From assembly GCF_003269035.1 (NCBI RefSeq), contig NZ_QLTK01000046.1, positions 1 through 39,641 of the forward strand: a stretch of DNA of 39,641 nt, given 5' to 3'. A program made the position numbers and the translations under genes. The DNA is from Paraburkholderia bryophila (GTDB lineage: Bacteria; Pseudomonadota; Gammaproteobacteria; Burkholderiales; Burkholderiaceae). Shown one piece after another: positions 26,074 through 33,234 of this stretch; position 1 is the stretch's first letter; each line of letters starts with the position of its first letter. The notes beneath the pieces were generated by a model that worked only from the letters and a program-made list of their open reading frames with translations, was not told the origin of the DNA and searched no databases.

Positions 26074-27132
26074 ATGAACATTCCAAAACGGCACTACGCG
26101 CGGCCTCTGGATCTGAAACACGGCCGGATCGACATGAATCATGGAGCAGGAGGGCGTCTGTCGATGCAGCTCATCGAGGAACTCTTCGTGCGCGCTTTCG
26201 ACAACGAGTTCTTGCGACAAGGAAACGACGGCGCGCTGCTTCCGCCAACCGCAGGCCAGCGCCTCGTGATGGCCACCGACGCGCACGTGATCTCGCCTTT
26301 ATTCTTTCCGGGCGGCGATATTGGGTGCCTCGCCGTCAACGGCACAATTAATGACGTGGCGATGCTCGCCGCGACGCCGCTTTATCTGAGCGCCAGCTTC
26401 ATTCTCGAGGAAGGTCTTTTGTTATCGGATCTGAAGCGTGTCGTGGATTCGATGGCCCGCGCCTCGGTTGACGCGGGTGTACCCATCGTCACGGGCGACA
26501 CCAAGGTTGTCGAGAAGGGAAGTGGCGATGGTGTTTTTATCTGCACGACGGGCGTCGGCGTTTTATCCGATGGACCTCCGGTGGGCGGCGCATGCGCGCG
26601 AAGCGGCGATGCTGTGTTGCTTTCCGGAACAATTGGTGACCACGGTATTGCGGTGTTGTCTTTGCGCGAATCGCTCGAGTTCGAGACCACCATCGAATCC
26701 GATACGGCCGCTTTGCATACACTGGTTGCCGCGATGTTGGCGGCCGTGCCACCAGGGGCCATTCACGTCCTCCGGGACCCCACACGGGGAGGTCTCGCCA
26801 CCACCCTCAACGAAATCGCGCGACAGTCAGGAGTGGGCATGACACTGCAAGAGTCGGCTATTTCGATTCTGCCCCAGGTCGAAGCGGCCTGTGAACTGCT
26901 GGGCCTCGATCCGCTCTATATCGCCAATGAAGGCAAGCTCGTGGCCGTTGTCGCGCGAGAGGCGGTGCCTGCCTTGCTGCAGGCAATGAAGGCTCATCCG
27001 TCGGGCAAGGAGGCCACGTGCATCGGCTACGTTACCGAAGACGCCAATCGATTTGTTCAGATGAACACAAGCGTGGGCGGCCAGCGCGTGGTTGACTGGC
27101 TGAGCGGAGAGCCTATGCCACGCATTTGCTGA
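26074..27132 (+). CDS. hypE: Hydrogenase maturation protein HypE
   Basis: Dehydrates the carbamoyl group received from HypF into thiocyanate at its C-terminal cysteine, then gives the cyanide to iron. The 352-residue PurM-like protein has MNHGAGGRLSMQLIEEL, GNDGALLPP, MATDAHVISPLFFPGGDIG, DVAMLAATPLY, IVTGDTKVVEKG, RDPTRGGLATTLNEIA and the invariant tail PRIC, so it is complete. The ATG at 26074 is chosen over earlier in-frame starts because AAGGA at 26059-26063 and the family N terminus fit. It is the last host gene of the array. Confidence 0.95.
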   Translation: MNIPKRHYARPLDLKHGRIDMNHGAGGRLSMQLIEELFVRAFDNEFLRQGNDGALLPPTAGQRLVMATDAHVISPLFFPGGDIGCLAVNGTINDVAMLAATPLYLSASFILEEGLLLSDLKRVVDSMARASVDAGVPIVTGDTKVVEKGSGDGVFICTTGVGVLSDGPPVGGACARSGDAVLLSGTIGDHGIAVLSLRESLEFETTIESDTAALHTLVAAMLAAVPPGAIHVLRDPTRGGLATTLNEIARQSGVGMTLQESAISILPQVEAACELLGLDPLYIANEGKLVAVVAREAVPALLQAMKAHPSGKEATCIGYVTEDANRFVQMNTSVGGQRVVDWLSGEPMPRIC

Positions 27133-27890
27133 CTTGGGCTGTGTCGTGCTTCGGGCCGATTCGGCAACATTTCGCGCTCAAACGGCATCTGCTGCGCGCT
27201 TCACTCTATCGCAAACAGCTCGCTGCCCGGTTCGTCGCTTGGCGCGAATTCACTGAGCTTGCCCAAGATCCGTCTCACGCTTTCTGACGGATGCTCTTTC
27301 TGCCGCCTTTACGCTGTGGTCTCGACAACTTGACAACGCCGCCCAGACGGCGAGATCTTGCACCCGTACACCGGACGCAAGGTGGGTGACGGCTGGCTCA
27401 TCTGCCTCTATCTGCCGTTCACCATGGAATGGGCAGCGATGCCGGAGCGGGAATTCATGGACCTGTCGATTGCTGGCGAAGCCGCTGTGCGCGAACGTGC
27501 GAATCGATAGTGACGCCGAGACGTGAAACAGTTCGCCACCACACTGAAATGGTGATCGCACTTGCCACGGGCGGACAGATTACTTAGCGGTTACGGACGA
27601 GATTCCTTGTGTCGCTGAGGATTTGCGTTGACGTGACTCGTTCAGAAATGACACGCGGCCATGCACGCGTTCTTTCTACGACGCAAATTGGTTGGAAATT
27701 TACGTTCACGGACTCAGAACACGACATTTCTAAAAAGCCCTGACAAAAACAAAATGTTGATAATTTATATTATGTCAAATCATCTAGCTAACCACTTCAC
27801 CGCGATGCTTACAATCTGTAGCGACTTTTGCGAGATTGTAATGTTTACGTTAGTTTACGCGCCCTTCAGACTTCCCGCAGGGATTCCCAG
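27133..27890. other. Intergenic junction with coding remnants, no intact gene seen
   Basis: This 758-bp stretch joins the hyp genes to the prophage end. Two short protein-like fragments on + have no start or context: 27162-27287 (RQHFALKRHLL, then YRKQLAARFVAWREFTEL) and 27334-27510 (HPYTGRKVGDGWLICLYLPF, ending VRERANR). The first has the look of a transposase tail, but I cannot name the family. From about 27670 to 27860 the DNA is strikingly AT-rich against its surroundings, as at phage attachment or regulatory regions. No tRNA gene is visible. If the phage is P2-like, its attachment site should lie between the last tail-side gene and host DNA, so in or near this stretch. Confidence 0.5.
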
Positions 27891-28418
27891 GTGTTCGCAG
27901 AGCAACGACACGGCTGTGTACATGAGTTTCTGGAGCTGACCGGCGGCCTTACGATCGCTGCGATTGCCAGAAAACTCCGCTGTTGCTCGCGGACTGTCCG
28001 CAACTACGTTGCCGGCCGCTCGCCAATCCCGTGGCATCGAATCGAACTGCTTCGCCTGCTTGCGCAAAGCGGCGCCAGCCAAACCAATCCCGGCGGTCCT
28101 ACGCCGCGCGACGAAAGCCCAGTCGTCCCCAACATTGACCCTGATCCCGCGGCGCCAGACGTGCCACCGGCCGAAATCCTCGCGTGGGTCGGCATACACG
28201 CGCCGCATTTCCTTTCGAGTCAGCGCAGCTTCGCACTCTATGTTCGTGGCTGGAATGTCGTGGACAAAATCCGCCGCGCGAAAAGTGAAGGCAGATTTTC
28301 AGCCGTACTTGAACGCTGGCAAGAGCTTGCGGTTGAACTGCCGCGAATGTGGCGCGCTGGGCGGCTATTTGCAGGTGCCGACCCGCCAGCATACGTACGC
28401 AAAGAATCGGCACGCTGA
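27891..28418 (+). CDS. Prophage protein with predicted helix-turn-helix, unknown function
   Basis: A 175-residue protein. Residues about 10-58 look like a small DNA-binding helical domain (LTIAAIARKLRCCSRTVRNY, then PIPWHRIELLRLLAQ), similar in layout to phage-encoded Xre-like proteins. A proline-rich linker follows (residues 60-90), then a helical C terminus (FALYVRGWNVVDKIRRAKSE). The GTG at 27891 is preferred because GGGA lies 8-11 bp upstream and the predicted domain begins just after it; the frame is open further upstream from a TTG at 27828. Third-position GC bias supports this frame over the overlapping one. It has no Ogr-like zinc finger. Confidence 0.55.
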   Translation: MFAEQRHGCVHEFLELTGGLTIAAIARKLRCCSRTVRNYVAGRSPIPWHRIELLRLLAQSGASQTNPGGPTPRDESPVVPNIDPDPAAPDVPPAEILAWVGIHAPHFLSSQRSFALYVRGWNVVDKIRRAKSEGRFSAVLERWQELAVELPRMWRAGRLFAGADPPAYVRKESAR

Positions 28419-28470
28419 CGGGCGCTGAACGGATGCTTCGACTCCGATTCAGTCGGTGTGCCTTCTTATA

Positions 28471-28476
28471 TATAAT
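28471..28476 (+). promoter_or_regulatory. Candidate sigma70 -10 box for the glycosyltransferase gene
   Basis: A perfect TATAAT in an AT-rich 107-bp gap, 50 bp before the ATG at 28526. The best -35 at 17-bp spacing (28448-28453, TTCAGT) matches only 3 of 6, so the promoter is moderate and could need an activator. Confidence 0.4.
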
Positions 28477-28525
28477 TCTCTTAACATTACAAATACATAA
28501 CTTTAGCTTTCATCCGGGGAAGTCA

Positions 28526-29593
28526 ATGGCAGGTATCGGCCGCAGAACACTCAAGAACAGGCTGTCAATTCCGCAAGCGCTGTCCGTGTCGAACATTAAA
28601 CGCAATGCGTTAATGCTTCTCAGTGGACAGCAGCTTTTGATTGCAAGTGATGCCCCTCAGACCACGCGAAAACTCTTGTGGTATTACGACTGGGCGACGA
28701 TCGGCGATTCCATCATGGACCTGTCGCAGAGGTTTCTGATCGACTCGCGCATAACCATAGACTTGTGCATGCCTCATGGCCCGATAGAGCTGTTTATCGG
28801 GGACGAGCGATTCCGGCGCGTGTCTCGTTCGCTGGATGATTGCGACGCGCGATACGACATGGTGATTGTCCAGAGTTTGTCGACGAAAACCATTTTCAAG
28901 AAACTCCAATACCATCCGTTCACGCCGTGGCTGTCGATCATGGCGCATCGTAGGGACGAGCGTTTTTCGAGGATTCAGCTCGCCTATGAGCAGATCGCGC
29001 GCGTTTTCAAGCCGCGCGAAGCTGGTCCGATCGAACCGGCATTGACGGTCCCGGCGCAAGGCACAAGGCGGCCGCAGCCGTTCACTATTTCGATCGCGGT
29101 CGGCGGCGGCGACAAGCGCCGCACGTACGGAAATTGGGCAGAGCTTGTGCGCCTGATTTCTTCGAGTTGGCCGGAGCAGATTCCGGGTCCGAGTTTTATC
29201 CTGATTGGCGCAGGCGAGACGGCGCTCGATACGGTCAGGGCAGTTTGCGAACAACAGGACTGCGGTCACGTCGAGTCACACATCGACCTGCCGAATGTGG
29301 CCGCCGCGGCCGAGCTGATACAGCGGAGTTCGTTTTTTATCGGCGCAGACGGCGGGTTGATGCACATCGCCGCAGCCTTGGGGAAACCCGGCGTCGCGAT
29401 CTTCTGTGAAATCAAGCCCGAGTGGCGGCTCCACTCAAACTCAAAGATACGCCCTGTCTTTTCGGAGCGGGATATCAACAGCATTGCAGCGGCGAGAGTG
29501 GCCAGCGAGGTGACAAACTATTGTCGCGAACTTTCGCGGGGAACCAGCGAAGTTCGCTCGATGCGGCAACGCGCATTATCAAACGTGCGCTAG
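28526..29593 (+). CDS. Glycosyltransferase family 9-like protein (prophage cargo)
   Basis: A 355-residue protein whose C-terminal half resembles heptosyltransferase-like GT-B enzymes of family 9: AVGGGDKRRTYGNWAELVRL, SFILIGAGETALDTV and the nucleotide-sugar motif SSFFIGADGGLMHIAAALGKPGVAIF. The N-terminal half is poorly conserved. GGGGAA at 28516-28521 precedes the chosen ATG; the frame is open further upstream without a ribosome site. It lies between the junction region and a strong terminator in the accessory end of the prophage, so alteration of surface polysaccharide of the lysogen (receptor change) is a reasonable inference. Donor and acceptor are unknown. Confidence 0.72.
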   Translation: MAGIGRRTLKNRLSIPQALSVSNIKRNALMLLSGQQLLIASDAPQTTRKLLWYYDWATIGDSIMDLSQRFLIDSRITIDLCMPHGPIELFIGDERFRRVSRSLDDCDARYDMVIVQSLSTKTIFKKLQYHPFTPWLSIMAHRRDERFSRIQLAYEQIARVFKPREAGPIEPALTVPAQGTRRPQPFTISIAVGGGDKRRTYGNWAELVRLISSSWPEQIPGPSFILIGAGETALDTVRAVCEQQDCGHVESHIDLPNVAAAAELIQRSSFFIGADGGLMHIAAALGKPGVAIFCEIKPEWRLHSNSKIRPVFSERDINSIAAARVASEVTNYCRELSRGTSEVRSMRQRALSNVR

Positions 29594-29636
29594 TAAAAGG
29601 ACATTGCGGCTGAATAACCCCCCTCACCCACTCGTA

Positions 29637-29663
29637 AAAAAGCCTGCGCTCAGCAGGCTTTTT
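29637..29663. terminator. Strong bidirectional Rho-independent terminator
   Basis: An 11-bp perfect stem (AAAAAGCCTGC / GCAGGCTTTTT) with a 5-nt loop. The A run and T run serve both strands: it ends the + strand glycosyltransferase transcript and any - strand transcript passing the antitoxin gene. Confidence 0.9.
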
Positions 29664-29730
29664 CGTGTCCACTTTCGAAGACCGTTTCCGTTACGTAGAT
29701 AAATTTACGGGTTGTTTCACCGCATATGCG

Positions 29731-29752
29731 AAAAAGGGGCATCAAATGCCCC
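29731..29752 (-). terminator. Rho-independent terminator of the toxin-antitoxin operon
   Basis: Stem GGGGCAT / ATGCCCC (29736-29742 and 29746-29752) with a 3-nt loop, followed on the - strand by five T residues (29731-29735). It lies 40 bp after the antitoxin stop. Confidence 0.8.
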
Positions 29753-29791
29753 TGGCTTAAACCGTAAAGAAAACGATCGTTTTCTTGGTGA

Positions 29792-30121
29792 TCAGAAATC
29801 GAGCTGCGCCGGCTTGATGCCGAGTGCGGCCGCAATCTTTTCGCGCGAGGCTTTGCGCAAGCGCCCGCTCGTTTCCTGTTGCGCGTAAGCCGATTGACTC
29901 ACACCGAGCCGATTAGCGACTTCGGTTTGTGTGAGGTCTAGGTGTTCGCGCCAAGCGCGCGCTGGTGACATGTCATCGGCAAGAGCGCGGCGTACGACGT
30001 CATGCGGGATCAAGTCGTTATCGTTCGCGCGCTTGGCTATGTAGTCGGCGTAGGGGATCACCACAAAGGCCGGCTTTCCGTCCGGCCCCATGATGGTCTG
30101 AATGTTAGTAGGTGCGTTCAT
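29792..30121 (-). CDS. Xre-family antitoxin (HigA/RelB-like)
   Basis: A 109-residue protein. Residues 1-45 are a neutralising and oligomerising region (GKPAFVVIPYADYIAKR), residues about 55-105 a Cro/CI-type helix-turn-helix (LTQTEVANRLGVSQSAYAQQE, then ASREKIAAALGI). Its start overlaps the 3' end of the toxin gene by 17 nt, the toxin-first order typical of higBA-like systems. It is expected to neutralise the toxin and to repress the shared promoter, where a near-perfect palindrome is present. Confidence 0.85.
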   Translation of the reverse strand: MNAPTNIQTIMGPDGKPAFVVIPYADYIAKRANDNDLIPHDVVRRALADDMSPARAWREHLDLTQTEVANRLGVSQSAYAQQETSGRLRKASREKIAAALGIKPAQLDF

Positions 30122-30359
30122 CGCGTTTCCTCACTTCCTGAATGTCCACAATTTTGATCGCCCCATCCCAATCGAACAGTACCCTGTAGTTACCCACACG
30201 AAGCCGGTATCCATACCTGTGATCCGTCAGGGCTTTCACGTTCTGGCAATCCGGCATCGTAGAGAGGGATTCAACGGCATCGAGAATTTGCAGGCGCGCG
30301 GGGCGGTCGAGCTTGCGCGCCTGCTTCGTTGCTTTTGGGGTCCAGTTAATCGAGTTCAC
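30105..30359 (-). CDS. RelE/ParE-superfamily toxin
   Basis: An 84-residue basic protein with the RelE fold pattern: WTPKATKQARKLD, an N-terminal helix pair, then KALTDHRYGYRLRVGNYRVLFDWDGAIKIVDI and KRDE at the C terminus. RelE relatives cut mRNA on the ribosome; ParE relatives act on gyrase. The RLRVGNYRVLF strand with Arg and Tyr leans towards the RelE type. The start is GTG at 30359, directly at the predicted transcription start, so the transcript may be leaderless. It stabilises the prophage or aids phage defence. Confidence 0.85.
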   Translation of the reverse strand: MNSINWTPKATKQARKLDRPARLQILDAVESLSTMPDCQNVKALTDHRYGYRLRVGNYRVLFDWDGAIKIVDIQEVRKRDERTY

Positions 30360-30366
30360 GCCTGCA

Positions 30367-30394
30367 ATTATAAGTGTTATATAAGACTTTGCAA
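30367..30394 (-). promoter_or_regulatory. Sigma70 promoter of the toxin-antitoxin operon
   Basis: On the - strand, TTGCAA (30394-30389), a 16-bp spacer, and a perfect TATAAT (30372-30367). The predicted start of transcription is about 30360, one base before the GTG of the toxin. Confidence 0.65.
30372..30389. promoter_or_regulatory. Palindromic operator between -35 and -10
   Basis: An 18-bp palindrome (AAGTGTTATATAAGACTT on +) with only one mismatched pair, filling the spacer of the toxin-antitoxin promoter. Its position makes it the likely autorepression site for the Xre antitoxin. Confidence 0.6.
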
Positions 30395-30436
30395 GCGAAA
30401 TTATTAGATTTTTGAGGATTGGCCGTGCAGCGATAT

Positions 30437-30565
30437 TCAGGCGGCCGGGTCGCGGTCCTTCGGAAGCTTGCGCATCTGCGTATTGTCAAGAATACGGGCG
30501 ACGACTACGACCGCAAGCAGAATTGCGGTCACGTAGCTCGCGCCGATGATATCGCCGATCGTCAT
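30437..30565 (-). CDS. Small single-pass membrane protein, 42 residues
   Basis: Reads MTIGDIIGASYVTAILL, a short hydrophobic stretch, then a charged tail ending KLPKDRDPAA. One predicted membrane helix spans about residues 10-24, followed by a basic cytoplasmic tail. It starts 28 bp after the stop of the DUF3396-like gene on the same strand, so it is probably the last gene of the effector module transcript. The ribosome site is weak (GAAGCG). No family is recognised. It could be a second immunity factor, a lysis-related peptide or a phage small protein. Confidence 0.5.
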   Translation of the reverse strand: MTIGDIIGASYVTAILLAVVVVARILDNTQMRKLPKDRDPAA

Positions 30566-30593
30566 CGGTTTCGCTTCATTTTGAGTGGGCGGC

Positions 30594-31811
30594 TCAGGTG
30601 GGCGAACTGCCGTCGTAACCGAACTCGTTCGATTGAACGGGAGCGTTTGGAAGCCCCATCGCTTTCCGGATGCGGCGGAGGTTCGCCGCGACGGCGGCCT
30701 TGCTGTTCGTGACTCTCGCGGTCGCGTGCAGTTCGCGCCAGTAATCGTTCAACTCGTCGGGCCGCACGTCGAAGCGACGCAGCCAGGCGTCCGACGCAAC
30801 GGTTGTGTTCAGGAGCGGCGCGGTACTGTCGAGCGTGCCGCTTTGGATAATGTCCATCTTGTCGGCGACGATAGCGTGCAACGCGGCGTTGAACAGGACG
30901 TACGCGGGCGGTGGAAGTGGCGGCTTGCCTGGGCCTGCCGAAATGCCAGATTGCGGCGCAACCCCGGCTTGAACGATCAAACCGCCCTCGCCCAACGGCT
31001 GGCGCACGTACCAGTCGGGCGGCAGCGTCAGCGACGAAGCGCCGCCAGCCGCGCGTACGAGGTCGCCGTCCAGTGCGACGATCCAGTCCACGGTTTTGAT
31101 CTTGCCGATCAGATCGACAGTGCTCACTCCCATCGGATCGCCCACGTCGATCCCAGGCCCGTAGCGACGGGCGAAGAAATACTCGCTCGCTTCGTTCGGG
31201 TCGCGTCCCATCGGTGGCAAGTTGACCGCGAAACCGGCGTGACCGTGGATTGTCGGCAGGGCTTCGCAGAACGCAGAGAACAGTGCCTGAAATACCCCCG
31301 GCCGCTGCTCAAGGAAGGCGCGAGGCACCGTGAAATCGAGCACGTCCATACCGCGATTGAGCTTCGCTTGCCAGTCAGCAATCGTGAAGACTGCGAACTC
31401 GTAAAAGCCGGTCGCCAGCTTATGGTCCGCGCTCGTCATCTGAACGACCATGGCTTCGTCAGTGGGGACTGACTTGGCGAGGCTGGCGAGTCCGGGGGCC
31501 TGGTCGAGCGGCGTGGGCTGTTCGCCCTCGCTGTAAAACCAGCGCAGCGGGCCGTCCTTCGACGGCTTTTCCCCGGCGGCAACCTGCAGAGCATGGAAAT
31601 ATTCGTCAATCACCGCACGGTACTGCTCAAAGCACGTCACCAGCGCGGCGCGTACCGCCGGGGTGTGGCCATCGCGAAAATACACGACGCCTCGCACCAC
31701 TAGAGCCGCCCCCGTGATTCCCTTTCTGTAAGCGGGCTCGTAGACCCCAAACGGCAGAGTGTCGGCGCGACGCGGGTCCGCGACCCACGCTTTGATTTCG
31801 TCTTCAGTCAT
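30594..31811 (-). CDS. DUF3396/TsiV-like type VI immunity protein
   Basis: A 405-residue soluble protein that looks like the DUF3396 (TsiV) family, whose members are found as immunity proteins beside VRR-Nuc and other T6SS effectors. Supporting stretches are VVRGVVYFRDGHTPAVRAAL, GHAGFAVNLPPMGRD, SEYFFARRYGPGIDVGDP and KIKTVDWIVALDGDLV. There is no signal peptide, fitting protection against a cytoplasmic nuclease. It starts 12 bp after the nuclease gene, the usual effector-immunity arrangement. Family assignment is from memory of the sequence pattern. Confidence 0.78.
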   Translation of the reverse strand: MTEDEIKAWVADPRRADTLPFGVYEPAYRKGITGAALVVRGVVYFRDGHTPAVRAALVTCFEQYRAVIDEYFHALQVAAGEKPSKDGPLRWFYSEGEQPTPLDQAPGLASLAKSVPTDEAMVVQMTSADHKLATGFYEFAVFTIADWQAKLNRGMDVLDFTVPRAFLEQRPGVFQALFSAFCEALPTIHGHAGFAVNLPPMGRDPNEASEYFFARRYGPGIDVGDPMGVSTVDLIGKIKTVDWIVALDGDLVRAAGGASSLTLPPDWYVRQPLGEGGLIVQAGVAPQSGISAGPGKPPLPPPAYVLFNAALHAIVADKMDIIQSGTLDSTAPLLNTTVASDAWLRRFDVRPDELNDYWRELHATARVTNSKAAVAANLRRIRKAMGLPNAPVQSNEFGYDGSSPT

Positions 31812-31823
31812 GTATTTTTTCCA

Positions 31824-32570
31824 TCACGGGAAAACAGGCGGCACGGGGGGCGGAGGCAACGCCGGGGGGAGACCGCCACCGTTCGACATCGAGCTTCCAC
31901 TGCTTCCGCCCAGCACGTCATCCATGTCTGTAGAGGTTTGGGACTGCTTTTGCGTGGACGTTTTGCTATCTGAATCATCGTCACCGCACCCGCATTCGGC
32001 CGGACCCAGTGTCACAAACTTTGACCGTGCGCCGGCGATGCGGATGTAGTCCCGCTCTTGGTTGCGACCGAAAGCGTCTGGCGGGAACTTGAACTCCACG
32101 ACCTGAGAAATGTTTGATTGCACCGGCGGTTGTGTCGGATCGTTGACGACTACAACGTCGGGCCGGCGCAGGTTGCCTTGGCCCGCTTTGTACTGCGTGC
32201 GTCCTCCGGGCCAGAAATCTTCTATCCATTTTCGCAGATCGGAGTGCGGCTGGAGCGGATCGTCTGGGTCCGTTACCGGTTCGGGCGGATTGGCTTGCAT
32301 GTTGTAGGTCTGTTCAGGCCTGTACTCGGTCGGAGTGCCTGTCGCGATACGCGATACCTCGTTCGCTGCATCCAGCCGTTGCTGCACGCAGCGCTGGCGC
32401 TGGATTCGCCCGTTCCGCGTGGCAACGCCGATGACTTTGCATTTGCACAGGACGGAGCATAAGACCACGCGATCTTTCTTCGACAGACGACCGTTCACTC
32501 CGACCTGTGTCGTTTGACCCTCGCCCGGCGACATACCACCGGATGCAGAGCCGCCCCCGTAGTCGCTCAT
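31824..32570 (-). CDS. VRR-Nuc-like PD-(D/E)XK nuclease effector
   Basis: A 248-residue protein with a compact nuclease core at residues about 115-180: RRPDVVVV (Asp138), VVEFKFPPD (Glu159, Lys161) and NQERDYIRIAG, a QxxxY motif (Gln171, Tyr175). This PD-(D/E)XK set matches VRR-Nuc-type toxins of T6SS (TseV). The N terminus is Gly/Ser-rich, then Cys-rich (VLCSVLCKCKV). The C terminus is acidic, then Ser/Gly/Pro-rich (ending PPPPVPPVFP), without other domains. Its ATG overlaps the PAAR gene stop by 4 nt, so loading with the PAAR tip is likely. It would cut DNA in target cells. Confinement to T6SS or phage delivery is not shown by sequence. Confidence 0.75.
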   Translation of the reverse strand: MSDYGGGSASGGMSPGEGQTTQVGVNGRLSKKDRVVLCSVLCKCKVIGVATRNGRIQRQRCVQQRLDAANEVSRIATGTPTEYRPEQTYNMQANPPEPVTDPDDPLQPHSDLRKWIEDFWPGGRTQYKAGQGNLRRPDVVVVNDPTQPPVQSNISQVVEFKFPPDAFGRNQERDYIRIAGARSKFVTLGPAECGCGDDDSDSKTSTQKQSQTSTDMDDVLGGSSGSSMSNGGGLPPALPPPPVPPVFP

Positions 32571-33091
32571 GCGCCCTCGCTCCCTGGGTGGCTGAAAGTT
32601 AGCGACGACGCATCGTGGCCGTCGAGCCAGTCGGTGAACCCGTTCGCGTCGGTCTTGCCCTGAACCGTGCGTCCGTCGACGGCTCGCACGGTATATGGAT
32701 GGCTCGCCACGGGCTTGCGCGTCGTGTCGTCGAGCACCTGAAAACGACCACGGTACGGCGTTTCCTGGCTCGCCTGCGAGCGCACGCTTTTACCACCGCC
32801 GACCGAGCCGCCCGGACCGCTGGTCGGTTCGGCGGTGGCGGTGCCTTGGCTGGCGATGAGCGATGCGCCGCACGCGGTCTTGTCACCCTCAGACGCCACA
32901 GCGCGACCATCGAACGTCATGCCAAGATTCTTGACATCGACGATGGGGTAGACACCGCCGCATTTCGGGCAAGAAACCTTGTCGCCCAGCAACGCCAGCG
33001 GCTTGCCATCGACCATGTTGGTCACCGTGCAGGCCAGCACACGACCACCGTGCGAAGTCGTGTCCCCTTCCCTGATGAACGCAAAACCCAT
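32567..33091 (-). CDS. PAAR-domain spike-tip protein with C-terminal extension
   Basis: A 174-residue protein. Residues 1-85 are PAAR-like: FIREGDTTSHGGRVLACT, LLGDKVSCPKCGGVYPIVD, and ASEGDKTACGASLIAS. PAAR proteins cap the needle of VgrG or phage spikes and carry effectors. Residues 112-174 look like a transthyretin-like beta domain (GRFQVLDDTTRKPVASHPYT, then GKTDANGFTDW), a common effector-docking part. The ATG at 33091 follows GAGAGG (33106-33101 on -); an earlier ATG in frame lacks homology. It lies 143 bp after gene D, so it may be transcribed as part of the phage late operon or from its own promoter. Confidence 0.85.
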   Translation of the reverse strand: MGFAFIREGDTTSHGGRVLACTVTNMVDGKPLALLGDKVSCPKCGGVYPIVDVKNLGMTFDGRAVASEGDKTACGASLIASQGTATAEPTSGPGGSVGGGKSVRSQASQETPYRGRFQVLDDTTRKPVASHPYTVRAVDGRTVQGKTDANGFTDWLDGHDASSLTFSHPGSEGA

Positions 33092-33234
33092 GCTGCATAA
33101 CCTCTCGATATTTTGTCGGAGAAATGTAGCACGCGGGAATTTTGGGATGAGCCATCCTGCTAAAACTGGTAGGGGCAAGCCGGGCCCGCTCAAGATTCGC
33201 GGCTTTTGCGTACGCTTAAGTTTCGCGACACCTG

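Noticed and set aside
27661..27939. + strand ORF of 92 codons in AT-rich DNA
   Set aside because: No ribosome site, AT-rich low-complexity reading, and it overlaps the better-supported gene at 27891.
27964..28428. Alternative + strand frame of 154 codons with a CxxC near its end
   Set aside because: The C-R-E-C stretch recalled Ogr zinc fingers, but the second pair is missing and third-position GC favours the other frame.
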